Position numbers and translations under genes: made by a program. 64,000 nt of DNA from Helicobacter sp. 16-1353 (lineage in GTDB: Bacteria > Campylobacterota > Campylobacteria > Campylobacterales > Helicobacteraceae): contig NZ_NHYM01000009.1 in assembly GCF_003288815.1 (NCBI RefSeq), forward strand, positions 1 through 64,000, read 5' to 3'. The notes below the pieces were generated by a model that saw only the letters and a program-made list of their open reading frames with translations, made no database searches and was not told where the DNA came from. Of the stretch, positions 17,168 through 25,690 are shown one piece after another; within the stretch, counting starts at the first letter, position 1; every line of letters starts with the position of its first letter.

Positions 17168-17820
17168 ATGAAAAAACTTTTATTAGTTTTTGGACTTTTA
17201 GTAGGTGGGTTGAGTGTAGCAAATACAGATGAGGAGAGTGGTGTTTTTGTTGGATTTGAGATAGGAGGCGGAGAATCTCAACTAACAGCAAAAGGCACAG
17301 ATTTAGCCGGGGTAGTATGGGACGATAAGCTAACGCAAAATAGCACTTCTTATGGTGGAAAAATCGGCTATAAATATTTTGTAAATTAGTGGTTTGGAGT
17401 GCGGGGATATGTAAATATCAACTACACGCAATCCAGTGCCGAGTATAGAGCCTCCGCAAGTAACACAAAACTAGAGTTAGAAAGCTTGATTTATGCTACA
17501 AATGCCGATGAACTTTTTAACTTTTATAATGTAGAATCTGCAAATATTTGTGCATTTGCAGATTTTGGATTTGGTGGAGCAAATGGAGAGTTTAAAAATT
17601 CCGGTTCTTTGCGATAAGTGGGAACTATACTATTGATGAAAATGCAAATGGATTCTATGCGGACTTAAAGCTTGGGCTTAGGGCAAATGTCGCCAAAAAT
17701 CACGAAGTGGAATTTATCATAAAAATCCCATTTGCTGATGCTAAGAAAACCATAAACGGCGTGGAAGCAAAGCTAAAGCAAAACTACTCAATTGCACTTG
17801 GATGTAATTTTACATTTTAG
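17168..17820 (+). pseudogene. Broken outer-membrane beta-barrel protein gene
   Basis: A signal peptide (MKKLLLVFGLLVGGLSVANT) is followed by beta-barrel-like sequence of the Helicobacter outer-membrane protein type (GVFVGFEIGGGESQ, YGGKIGYKYFV, GVRGYVNINYTQSS). A TAG at 17387-17389 interrupts the frame, and the same frame continues directly after it. A second lesion near 17600-17610 moves the sequence to another frame, which then reads FFAISGNYTIDENANGFYADLKLGLRAN and ends with the aromatic barrel terminus LGCNFTF at 17820. Both lesions would have to be repaired for a full barrel of about 217 residues. The short G run upstream (five G near 17120) is too short to be a clear switch. Confidence 0.75.
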
Positions 17821-17846
17821 ATTTGATAGGATTTGAATTAATATCC

Positions 17847-20012
17847 TTAGAGTGTATCATATATAATAATTGATGGTAGATAATCAATATCCTTACTCTC
17901 AACTTCTAATTTATTCAAAATATCCAAAATCTCGTTATTTTTGGAGCATATTTTTATTAATTCATCATTTTTGCCAAACATATAAATATAAGTTTCTAGT
18001 GTTAGTTTCCAATTTATTGGATTTTCATCTTTTGCATTAGATTGTGTTGCTTTATCATTTTCTTGTAATTTATCAATATTTATTTCTATTTCATTCAAAT
18101 AGCTTAGATTAAAAATACTATCAATTCTATTTTTCCAAAATGGGATATTAAAATATGGTTTTAATATATTATATGCTGTTTTATTTTCTCCATTTATAGC
18201 TAGATTTAATGCATCATCAAATATTTTATTAAAATGATTGCTTAGATTTATATACTCTAGCAAACCCTTTAGCGAGGCATATTTTTGTATGGATTGGTAT
18301 ATTTTGATATATTCTTTTTTGTTGTATAGGTTTAAAAACTCAACCTTTAGATTTATATCATTTTTCTTATCTAGTGCCACTTTAGAAAATGGGACAAATT
18401 TTATTAGAATCTCAGTCAATTCTAAAGCTTTATTAAAATTTTGTTTTGTTTCAAGCTCGTTTATTGTCGCTAGAATCTGCTCTCCAAATATTATCGCTTT
18501 TTTATAATTTGGTGTGTTTTTGATTTCTTTAAAAGATTCTGCTAATTTAAAATAATCAACAAAATGTTTATTTTTAAGCAATAAATCTGCTTGAGCAAAT
18601 TTATTTGCATTTCTTAAAAGCACATTGATTGTTTCTTTTTTGGAAGGAACTAATAAAAAAGGTTTTAAGATAATATTTGCTTCGTTAGTAGATTCTAAAG
18701 AATTATTTAATAGCAGTTTTTTTGCAGCTTCGAATGTTTGATTATATATATTTTCTAGTTTTTCAAACTCACTTGTTTGTTTAATCATCGTATTTTCTTC
18801 TATTAATTTATAGGCTTTTACATAATCTTTGGTTAAAACTGCCTCATTGAATTCCTTAAAAACTCCAATATTTGACATAAACTCGCTAAACTCATCTTTT
18901 TTATCTTTATCCTCAAAAAAGACTTTAATATTATTCATAACATTATTTAGTGTCGTTTCACTCGTATCTTTTTGTAACATTTCTTTAGCTTTTTTAAATT
19001 CATTTTCCCAGCATTGTTTCATAAACTCAATATATATTTTATGTGTTTTTAGAGAAATATTTTTATCACTAATTTCTTTGGCATTTTTATAATCATTGTT
19101 ATCTATTGCTTTTTGCAATTCGTTTTCATATTTTGTTAAATCAAAAATCTGTAAATATCCATTACTATAGCCAATATATAATCTTGCATTAATAACACGC
19201 ATAAATGATACGCCATCTTCATATTCAAGCAAAACATTGAATCTAGGTGTATTAGTGTCTAAATGTAGATATGAAAGGATATTGCCTCTTGCTCCAATAT
19301 AGGCATAATTATCATCTTTACTAAGACCTGTTCTAGTTAGCCAGAAATTGTAATTTTGCTTTAAATCCAAGCTTTTATTTTCTATATCATAGATTCCGCT
19401 CTCACCATTTGAACATACACAAAATATCTTTTTATCATTATGAAAAAATACAATATCCTCAACCACACTATTTGTATTAAAAGTGCCGACAATAATATTT
19501 TGCTCCATATCAAAAACGCAGTTTTGTAAATCATATGAGCTATAAACTATTAGTTTTGATATTTTTCCAAAATGTATATTGGATATATAATCAGGTCTTG
19601 GTGGCAAAATATTTACTATATGAAAATCAGGCAATCTAAAAACAAACACCTTTCCATCTTCCCCACCTGTTACTAGAAATTTACCATCTCTTGAGAATCT
19701 TATATTATAAATATCTGCTTTGTGCCACGATAATGTTTTTATATGTTTTAGATTCCCATTTTTAAGATATAAGATTTCACAAAGATTACTTTTTGGCTTT
19801 CCTATGGCGATAAATCCTTGCATAGAGACTGCACAGGCTTTACTAAAATGATGTTGGGGAGTGAAATCAAAAATCTTTTTGACGAATATAAATTCATCAT
19901 CTAATAGCTCGTATAGCGTATAATTACTATCCAAAATAATGACGCTTTTATCATTAGCACCTATTGAAAGAATGCTTGAATTTAATCTATATTTACTCAT
20001 TAAAGATAACAT
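17847..20012 (-). CDS. WD40-propeller protein with helical-repeat C-terminus
   Basis: Large 721-residue protein with no named function. Residues 1 to about 300 read as a WD40-type propeller, for example KHIKTLSWHKADIYNIRFSR with VTGGEDGKVFVFRLPDF, then GYSNGYLQIFDLTKYE. The remainder is an all-helical region of TPR-like pairs (DNNDYKNAKEISDK, LTKDYVKAYKLIEEN, LNLYNKKEYIKIYQSIQ). There is no signal peptide or membrane span, so it is probably a cytoplasmic scaffold. It is monocistronic, converging with the broken OMP gene and diverging from ispG. A start at the second Met (MSKYRLNSS) is also possible. Confidence 0.75.
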   Translation of the reverse strand: MLSLMSKYRLNSSILSIGANDKSVIILDSNYTLYELLDDEFIFVKKIFDFTPQHHFSKACAVSMQGFIAIGKPKSNLCEILYLKNGNLKHIKTLSWHKADIYNIRFSRDGKFLVTGGEDGKVFVFRLPDFHIVNILPPRPDYISNIHFGKISKLIVYSSYDLQNCVFDMEQNIIVGTFNTNSVVEDIVFFHNDKKIFCVCSNGESGIYDIENKSLDLKQNYNFWLTRTGLSKDDNYAYIGARGNILSYLHLDTNTPRFNVLLEYEDGVSFMRVINARLYIGYSNGYLQIFDLTKYENELQKAIDNNDYKNAKEISDKNISLKTHKIYIEFMKQCWENEFKKAKEMLQKDTSETTLNNVMNNIKVFFEDKDKKDEFSEFMSNIGVFKEFNEAVLTKDYVKAYKLIEENTMIKQTSEFEKLENIYNQTFEAAKKLLLNNSLESTNEANIILKPFLLVPSKKETINVLLRNANKFAQADLLLKNKHFVDYFKLAESFKEIKNTPNYKKAIIFGEQILATINELETKQNFNKALELTEILIKFVPFSKVALDKKNDINLKVEFLNLYNKKEYIKIYQSIQKYASLKGLLEYINLSNHFNKIFDDALNLAINGENKTAYNILKPYFNIPFWKNRIDSIFNLSYLNEIEINIDKLQENDKATQSNAKDENPINWKLTLETYIYMFGKNDELIKICSKNNEILDILNKLEVESKDIDYLPSIIIYDTL

Positions 20013-20071
20013 AAAAAGCCTTTTTAAGTATTTACTAAGTAATATATCGAATTTTTATTTAAGGCTTATTA

Positions 20072-21136
20072 ATGAATAGATATAAAACAAAGCAAATTTT
20101 TGTTGGAAATATCCCTATTGGCGGTGATGCACCAATTAGTGTGCAAAGTATGACTTTTAGCAAAACAAAGGATATTAGTGCCACAAAAGCTCAAATCGAT
20201 AGATTACAACTTGCCGGCTGCGATATAGTTCGTGTGGCTGTGAGCGATGAAGAGGACGCAAAGGCATTAAAAGAATTAAAATCTCTAATCTCACTTCCGC
20301 TTGTGGCAGATATACATTTTAGATATAAATTAGCTTTGATTGCTTTGGAGGTGGTGGATTGCATTCGTATAAATCCGGGAAATATAGGAGATAAAAATAG
20401 GGTTGAGCAAATTGCCAAAGGTTGTAATGAGCGGGGAATCCCCATTCGAATCGGCGTAAATGCAGGGAGCTTGGAAAAAAAGTTTGAAAATAAATATGGA
20501 CCAACACCAAAGGGAATGGTGGAATCTGCGTTATATAATATTAAATTACTAGAAGATTGCGGATTTACTAATATAAAAATATCGCTAAAAGCAAGTGATG
20601 TAGAGCGGACAATAGAATCTTATACAATGCTTAGAGGGCTTGTAGAATATCCATTTCACATAGGTGTAACGGAAGCTGGGAGTTTGTATCATTCTATGAT
20701 AAAAAGCTCAATGGCATTAGGGAATCTTTTATTAAATGGTATCGGCGATACTATGAGAGTGTCAATTACAGGCGAATTAGAGGAGGAAATAAAAGTTGCA
20801 AAATCAATCTTAAAATATTCCGGGCGACAAAAAGAGGGCGTTACCATTATATCTTGTCCAACTTGTGGAAGAATAGAGGTTGATTTAATTAAGGCTGTGA
20901 AAATTGTAGAAGAGAAAATAAAACACATAAAAACACCCTTACAAATATCTGTTATGGGCTGTGCTGTAAATGCCTTAGGCGAAGCAAAACACGCAGATTT
21001 AGCTATAGCATTTGGCAATAAAAGTGGGCTTATTATTAAAAAAGGTGAGATTTTATGTAAACTAGAAGAGGATAAAATCTTAGATGTTTTCTTAGAAGAA
21101 GTTCAAAAAATGGCTGATGAAATGGATAGAAAATAA
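20072..21136 (+). CDS. ispG: 4-hydroxy-3-methylbut-2-enyl diphosphate synthase
   Basis: IspG (GcpE) converts methylerythritol cyclodiphosphate to HMBPP in the MEP isoprenoid pathway, using a [4Fe-4S] cluster. The 354-residue protein has the TIM-barrel signatures [23 protein letters not shown] and RINPGNIG. The cluster cysteines are in SCPTCGR and [13 protein letters not shown]; the latter usually reads GCVVNGPGEA, so this copy has two substitutions beside the ligand. The window also has ispE and ispB, so three isoprenoid steps are present. Confidence 0.95.
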   Translation: MNRYKTKQIFVGNIPIGGDAPISVQSMTFSKTKDISATKAQIDRLQLAGCDIVRVAVSDEEDAKALKELKSLISLPLVADIHFRYKLALIALEVVDCIRINPGNIGDKNRVEQIAKGCNERGIPIRIGVNAGSLEKKFENKYGPTPKGMVESALYNIKLLEDCGFTNIKISLKASDVERTIESYTMLRGLVEYPFHIGVTEAGSLYHSMIKSSMALGNLLLNGIGDTMRVSITGELEEEIKVAKSILKYSGRQKEGVTIISCPTCGRIEVDLIKAVKIVEEKIKHIKTPLQISVMGCAVNALGEAKHADLAIAFGNKSGLIIKKGEILCKLEEDKILDVFLEEVQKMADEMDRK

Positions 21137-21201
21137 TTTAATTGTAAATGAAATATTAATAAAGTTTTATTTAAGGTAGTTAGATTAAAATCCTAACTTG
21201 A

Positions 21202-21227
21202 GTTTAAGTTTTTAAAACAACTTAAAC
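21202..21227 (+). promoter_or_regulatory. Hairpin between ispG and the cytochrome gene
   Basis: Nine-base perfect arms GTTTAAGTT (21202-21210) and AACTTAAAC (21219-21227) flank an 8-base loop. It lies 28 bases before the cytochrome start. It could end ispG transcription or form part of the cytochrome leader. A TAAAAT -10-like word is just upstream at 21185-21190. Confidence 0.4.
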
Positions 21228-21254
21228 AATCTAACAAGATTCATAAGGAGAAAT

Positions 21255-21560
21255 ATGAGAAAGTTTGTTTTAATTTGCATTTTTAGTGCAGTTGGGTTAA
21301 TGGCGGCAGATGGAGCGACAATATACAAGGCTTGTGCAGTTTGTCATGGACCAAATGCGGATAAAATACCGCCGGGGTCAAAAGCAACATCATTATTAGT
21401 TGATTTACCAAAAGATAAAATCGTAGAAGATTTAAAAGGCTATAAAGCAAAAAAATTAAATCAATTTAGTGCAGGTCCTATAATGTGGGCACAATCTCAA
21501 CGATATAGTGAAGCGGATATGGAAAGTGTAGCTGAATATATTCAAACACTTAAAAAATAA
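21255..21560 (+). CDS. Periplasmic c553-like monohaem cytochrome
   Basis: Small class I cytochrome c of 101 residues with a signal peptide (MRKFVLICIFSAVGLMAADG). Haem attachment is at C27-A-V-C30-H31 and the likely axial methionine is M77 in GPIMWAQSQRY. It probably carries electrons from the bc1 complex to cbb3 oxidase or another terminal reductase. A strong AAGGAG site precedes the ATG. It stands alone, with hairpins on both sides, suggesting a monocistronic, highly expressed transcript. Confidence 0.9.
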   Translation: MRKFVLICIFSAVGLMAADGATIYKACAVCHGPNADKIPPGSKATSLLVDLPKDKIVEDLKGYKAKKLNQFSAGPIMWAQSQRYSEADMESVAEYIQTLKK

Positions 21561-21580
21561 TTGTTAGTGATTTTATTTTA

Positions 21581-21609
21581 TAGTAAGTAAAGATTTTCTT
21601 TGCTTACTA
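21581..21609 (+). terminator. Terminator-like hairpin after the cytochrome gene
   Basis: Twelve-base arms TAGTAAGTAAAG and CTTTGCTTACTA (one G-T wobble) flank the 5-base loop ATTTT. No long T run follows, so it may act as a processing or protective hairpin as well as a terminator. Confidence 0.55.
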
Positions 21610-21622
21610 TACGCTTAGCATT

Positions 21623-22654
21623 ATGCCTATATTAATTATCTCTAAATCAAAACTTTTTTCAAATCTACATATATTAAAAAATACTATTAATACGCAAATT
21701 GCTGCTGTTATAAAAGATAATGCATATGGTCATGGAATAGAAGAAATTTCTAATCTTTTGGTTGAATTTGGCATTAATAGTGTTTTTGTGAAAAATAATT
21801 TTGAAGCAAATAAGGTCAACAATAAATTTCAGCATATAACGATTTTATATCCTAATTGTTATGAGAATATCCCAAATAATGTATATTTAACTATTTCTAG
21901 TTTGGATTGTATACAAAAGATTCCCATAAATACAGGTATTGAGCTAAAAGTAAATACTGGAATGAATAGAAATGGCATAGAGCCTAGTGATTTAATAATG
22001 GCATTAAATCTTATAAAAACTCAGAATCTTAGGCTTATAGGCGTATTTACTCATAATGCTTATGGGGATTGCTATGGAAATTCACATTGTGATGATTTTA
22101 TTTCTCAGCAGAATCTTTTTAAACAAATAAAAAATCAAACATTAGATTTTGTGGCTAAACATAATCTCCCAAAGCCTAGATTCCACTCTCTAAGCTCATC
22201 TGGAGCGATAAAAGTAGGGAATGTAGATGATGATTTAGTAAGAATTGGTATAGCGATGTATGGGTATTTATGCACTAATCACGATATTGTTAATGAATTA
22301 CAGCCGATAGCAGAGATTTGGACATCTAAAATATCAAGTAGATTCTTAAAAAAAGGCGATAAGGTTGGATATGAAGGAAAATATATAATACAAGAGGATT
22401 GCATTGTATCAAGCTATGATATAGGTTATGGTGATGGTTTATTTAGACTAAATGAAAATCATCATAAATTAACTACAAAAGAGGGATATATAATACTTCC
22501 TAGAATGTCTATGGATTCTACTTCTATTATATCAAATGAAGAAGAAATATGTATAATGAATGATGCTTCTATCTTTGCAAATATATTTGGAACAATACCT
22601 TATGAAATTTTATGTAAAATTTCACCATATATGAAAAAAGTTATCAAGGAGTGA
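21623..22654 (+). CDS. alr: Alanine racemase
   Basis: PLP enzyme that supplies D-alanine for peptidoglycan. The 343-residue protein has the PLP lysine K31 in AAVIKDNAYGHG, the barrel motifs KVNTGMNRNGI and FHSLSSSGAI, the active-site region DIGYGDGLFR and a C-terminal RMSMDSTSII that replaces the usual RICMDQ motif. No good ribosome site is visible before the ATG. The next gene follows after three bases. Confidence 0.9.
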   Translation: MPILIISKSKLFSNLHILKNTINTQIAAVIKDNAYGHGIEEISNLLVEFGINSVFVKNNFEANKVNNKFQHITILYPNCYENIPNNVYLTISSLDCIQKIPINTGIELKVNTGMNRNGIEPSDLIMALNLIKTQNLRLIGVFTHNAYGDCYGNSHCDDFISQQNLFKQIKNQTLDFVAKHNLPKPRFHSLSSSGAIKVGNVDDDLVRIGIAMYGYLCTNHDIVNELQPIAEIWTSKISSRFLKKGDKVGYEGKYIIQEDCIVSSYDIGYGDGLFRLNENHHKLTTKEGYIILPRMSMDSTSIISNEEEICIMNDASIFANIFGTIPYEILCKISPYMKKVIKE

Positions 22655-22657
22655 TTT

Positions 22658-23104
22658 GTGGGAAAAATTATATATATTTTCATTTTACTATTTTCTTTTG
22701 CTTATGCTGATTTGGAGGTTAGGAGTAATGTGGTTGATGAATTTGCTATAAGCACAAAAAGTGCTTTAAATGTATTAAATAATAATGGAATCCTAATAGA
22801 TATTAGAACACCTATGGAATGGGAATCTACAGGCGTAATCGAAGGCTCAAAGCTAATCACTTTTTACAATAATGATGGAAAAAGTTTGCTTTGGAGTTTT
22901 ATCAAAGAATTATCAAATAACAATATCAAAAAAGGAACACCAATAACATTAATTTGCAATTCCGGATTTAGAACAAAAAAAGCAATCCAAGAGTTACAAT
23001 CTCAAGGATTTAATAATATCACTTATGTTAAAGGTGGAATTTTGCAGTGGAAAAAAGATAAATTACCCTTAGAGTCATATCAAACAGAGCCATATCAAGA
23101 GTAG
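22658..23104 (+). CDS. Secreted rhodanese-like protein
   Basis: The 148-residue protein has a signal peptide (GKIIYIFILLFSFAYA) and a single rhodanese domain with ILIDIRTPMEWESTGVIEGS and the active-site loop LICNSGFRT, where C100 is the sulfur-accepting cysteine. It is predicted periplasmic. The substrate is unknown. The start is GTG with AAGGAG six bases upstream. It forms a run with alr, the next secreted unknown and ispB. Confidence 0.82.
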   Translation: MGKIIYIFILLFSFAYADLEVRSNVVDEFAISTKSALNVLNNNGILIDIRTPMEWESTGVIEGSKLITFYNNDGKSLLWSFIKELSNNNIKKGTPITLICNSGFRTKKAIQELQSQGFNNITYVKGGILQWKKDKLPLESYQTEPYQE

Positions 23105-23108
23105 AGAT

Positions 23109-23486
23109 TTGCTAAGATTTATTCTATTGTGTTTTTGTATTGTTGGGCTTAGAGCTGAGTTTCTTGGCGAAGTAACATTAGCTAAAGATGAGGTAAAAAC
23201 ATTAAATGTATTTGTAGAAAATACGAGAAAAACATTATCTTTTCGCTGGACTTTGTATAAAGATAAGGCATTAATTATGCACTTTAAATATGATAATATT
23301 CCACATCAATTTATAGTGTATAAAGATGGTTCGAATTCGATTAAAATTAATCTAAGTAGTATAAATAGCTTTAGTAATGAGAATCCACATATAATTTTTT
23401 ACTTTGTTGATTTTAATGATGATAGTAAGATGGCAAAATTTAGATATTATCTTTTTAGATTTAATAATAATGTTGAGGTGATGTAG
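23109..23486 (+). CDS. Secreted protein of unknown function
   Basis: The 125-residue protein starts at TTG with a short signal peptide (LRFILLCFCIVGLRA). The mature part is beta-rich (KTLNVFVENTRKTLSFRWTLYKDKALIMHFKYDN) with no cysteine or enzyme motif that I recognise. It lies between the periplasmic rhodanese and ispB, four bases after the former. In H. pylori an unknown gene also precedes ispB, but I cannot confirm orthology. Confidence 0.6.
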   Translation: MLRFILLCFCIVGLRAEFLGEVTLAKDEVKTLNVFVENTRKTLSFRWTLYKDKALIMHFKYDNIPHQFIVYKDGSNSIKINLSSINSFSNENPHIIFYFVDFNDDSKMAKFRYYLFRFNNNVEVM

Positions 23487-24389
23487 TTGGAAGATAGATT
23501 AGGGCTTGTAAAATCAACAATAAAAGGATATTTTGATGATTTGAATAATCCTATATTTGATACTTTTAGGGATAGTTTTTCATTTGGAAAAATGCTAAGA
23601 AGTAAGCTTATATTTGCTATTGCTCCAGATTCTACTCTTAGTGTGCGACTTTGTGCGATAGTGGAATTAATACATTTTGCTTCACTTTTGCATGATGATG
23701 TGATTGATAACTCGCTAGTTAGGCGTGGGAAAGCTAGTATTAATGCCAAATATGGCAATAAAAATGCCATAATGTTAGGCGATATATTGTATTCTAAGGC
23801 GTTTTATGAGATTTCTTGTATGGATTCTAGGCTTTCACAGATTATCTCAAATTGCGTTTTAAAGCTTAGTTTAGGGGAATTAGAAGATGTTAGTTTGGGG
23901 GAGAGTTTTAATCTAGATTCCGCAAAATATCTCCAAATGATAGAGCATAAAACTGCCGCTTTAATTGAGGCAAGTGCGGAATGTGCTGGAATCCTAAAGG
24001 GCGAAAAGGGCGATAAATATAGGATTTATGGAAATTCTCTAGGCATTGCATTTCAAATAATCGATGATTTATTGGATATTACGCAAGATGAAAAGATTCT
24101 AGGAAAAGCCGCATTTAGCGATTTTAAAGAGGGCAAAACCACCTTGCCATACATATATCTTTATCAAAAAATGCAAGAAAATGAGAGAGAGCAATTATTA
24201 TCTTATTTTAAACAAGATTTGGATTCTAAAGATAAGGATTGGATTAAAGCCAAAATGGATAAATACAACATAATAGAGCAAGTAAAAGAAGTTGTATCTA
24301 ATTATGGAAATAAAGCATTAAATGTGCTAGATTACGAGGATTCCAATCTAGCATTAATAATGAAAGATATGCTAGATAGGGAGTTTTAA
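23487..24389 (+). CDS. ispB: Polyprenyl diphosphate synthase
   Basis: Trans-prenyltransferase that elongates isoprenoid diphosphates, probably for the menaquinone side chain. The first Asp-rich motif is HDDVIDNSLVRRG and the second is IIDDLLDITQD; FKEGKTTLPYIY follows. The 300 residues fit the family. The TTG start immediately follows the previous stop and has a GAGGTGA site. Chain length cannot be told with certainty, so ispA-type activity is the alternative. The order ispB-hemA-proS agrees with H. pylori. Confidence 0.85.
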   Translation: MEDRLGLVKSTIKGYFDDLNNPIFDTFRDSFSFGKMLRSKLIFAIAPDSTLSVRLCAIVELIHFASLLHDDVIDNSLVRRGKASINAKYGNKNAIMLGDILYSKAFYEISCMDSRLSQIISNCVLKLSLGELEDVSLGESFNLDSAKYLQMIEHKTAALIEASAECAGILKGEKGDKYRIYGNSLGIAFQIIDDLLDITQDEKILGKAAFSDFKEGKTTLPYIYLYQKMQENEREQLLSYFKQDLDSKDKDWIKAKMDKYNIIEQVKEVVSNYGNKALNVLDYEDSNLALIMKDMLDREF

Positions 24390-25690
24390 TGCAGTATTTA
24401 GTTCTTAGTTTTTCGCATAAAAATACAGATTTAGCTTTAAGGGAAAAATTATCTCTAAACGATGATTTGATTAGAATCTTTTTAGATTATTTATTAGATT
24501 CTAGATTAGTTAGTGAAGCGATTTTGCTCTCTACTTGCAATAGAATGGAAGTGCTTATGATGGTAAGTGATTCCTATGAAGCACTACAAAAATGTTTTAA
24601 TAAACTATCAACCCTATCAAATATAAGCAAAGAGGAGCTAGAGGGTCGTGCCAATACATTTGAGGGTTACTCGGCGATACATCATATTTTTTTAGTGGCA
24701 AGTAGCCTTGATAGCTTGGTGATTGGCGAAACACAGATTTCAGGGCAGTTGAAAAAAGCTTATAGATATTCTTTACGCAATAATTATTGCACCAATAAGG
24801 GTTTGGGAAATGTAATTGATTTTGCTTTTAAATGTGCTTCTAGTGTTAGAAATGAAACAGGAATCTCTAAAAAACCCATATCCATCGCTTCAGTTGCAGT
24901 ATCTAGTGCCAAAAGTTTTAAACTAAATAACAAAGAATCTTTGGTAATTGGCTTGGGTGAAATGGGTCAATTAGCAATAAAACATCTCCTTAATTCTGGC
25001 TATAAAGTCAAATTATTAAATAGAAATCATCAAAAATCATTAGATTTTAAAGCGGAAATAAATAATGAGAATCTTATTATTGGCGATTTTGAAAATCTAG
25101 CAAATGAGATTAATAATATCGAGCTTTTATTTAGTGCGACAGCTTCCCCTATCCCAATTATTACTAATGATATGATTAGTAAAACGGCATTTAAGCGTTA
25201 TTTTTTTGATTTAGCTCTGCCTAGAGATATTGAAGATTTAGAGGATTCTAATATAACTTTGATTTTAATTGATGATTTGCGACATATAGTCGATGAAAAT
25301 ATTGGATATAGAAAAGATAGTCTAAATATCGCATATCAAATAGTAGGCGACCAAGTAAATGAATTTTTTAAATATCTAAATATTTTATCCGTGCAACCAA
25401 TAATTAAAACATTAAGACAATTTGCCAAAGATGCTTCAATAAATGAGCTAAATAAGGCAATCCAAAAAGGCTTTATCTTAGAATCACATAGAAAAAATAT
25501 TGAGAAAGTTATACATAATGTTTTTAATGTATTTCTTCATATCCCAACTAAAAATCTAAAAGAAGTTTCTTCTTCAGCACAATTAGGAGAGATTGAGCGG
25601 ACGCTAAAAATGCTTTTTGATATTAGTGATGAGAATCTTAAGGAAGCAGAAATTAAGCACGATAAAAATGCACTTAAAGGAAATAAATGA
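24389..25690 (+). CDS. hemA: Glutamyl-tRNA reductase
   Basis: Catalyses the first step of C5 tetrapyrrole synthesis, reducing glutamyl-tRNA to glutamate semialdehyde. The catalytic cysteine is C50 in LSTCNRMEV; the NADPH site is VIGLGEMGQLAIKHLL. SSLDSLVIGETQISGQLKKAY is the family signature. The start overlaps the ispB stop (TAATG) and the stop overlaps the proS start (ATGA). In many bacteria this enzyme is controlled post-translationally by haem; nothing in the sequence shows that here. Confidence 0.95.
   Translation: MQYLVLSFSHKNTDLALREKLSLNDDLIRIFLDYLLDSRLVSEAILLSTCNRMEVLMMVSDSYEALQKCFNKLSTLSNISKEELEGRANTFEGYSAIHHIFLVASSLDSLVIGETQISGQLKKAYRYSLRNNYCTNKGLGNVIDFAFKCASSVRNETGISKKPISIASVAVSSAKSFKLNNKESLVIGLGEMGQLAIKHLLNSGYKVKLLNRNHQKSLDFKAEINNENLIIGDFENLANEINNIELLFSATASPIPIITNDMISKTAFKRYFFDLALPRDIEDLEDSNITLILIDDLRHIVDENIGYRKDSLNIAYQIVGDQVNEFFKYLNILSVQPIIKTLRQFAKDASINELNKAIQKGFILESHRKNIEKVIHNVFNVFLHIPTKNLKEVSSSAQLGEIERTLKMLFDISDENLKEAEIKHDKNALKGNK

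Noticed and set aside
23447-23770. Minus-strand open frame over the ispB start
   Set aside because: It overlaps the clearly conserved polyprenyl synthase sequence and has no supporting motif.
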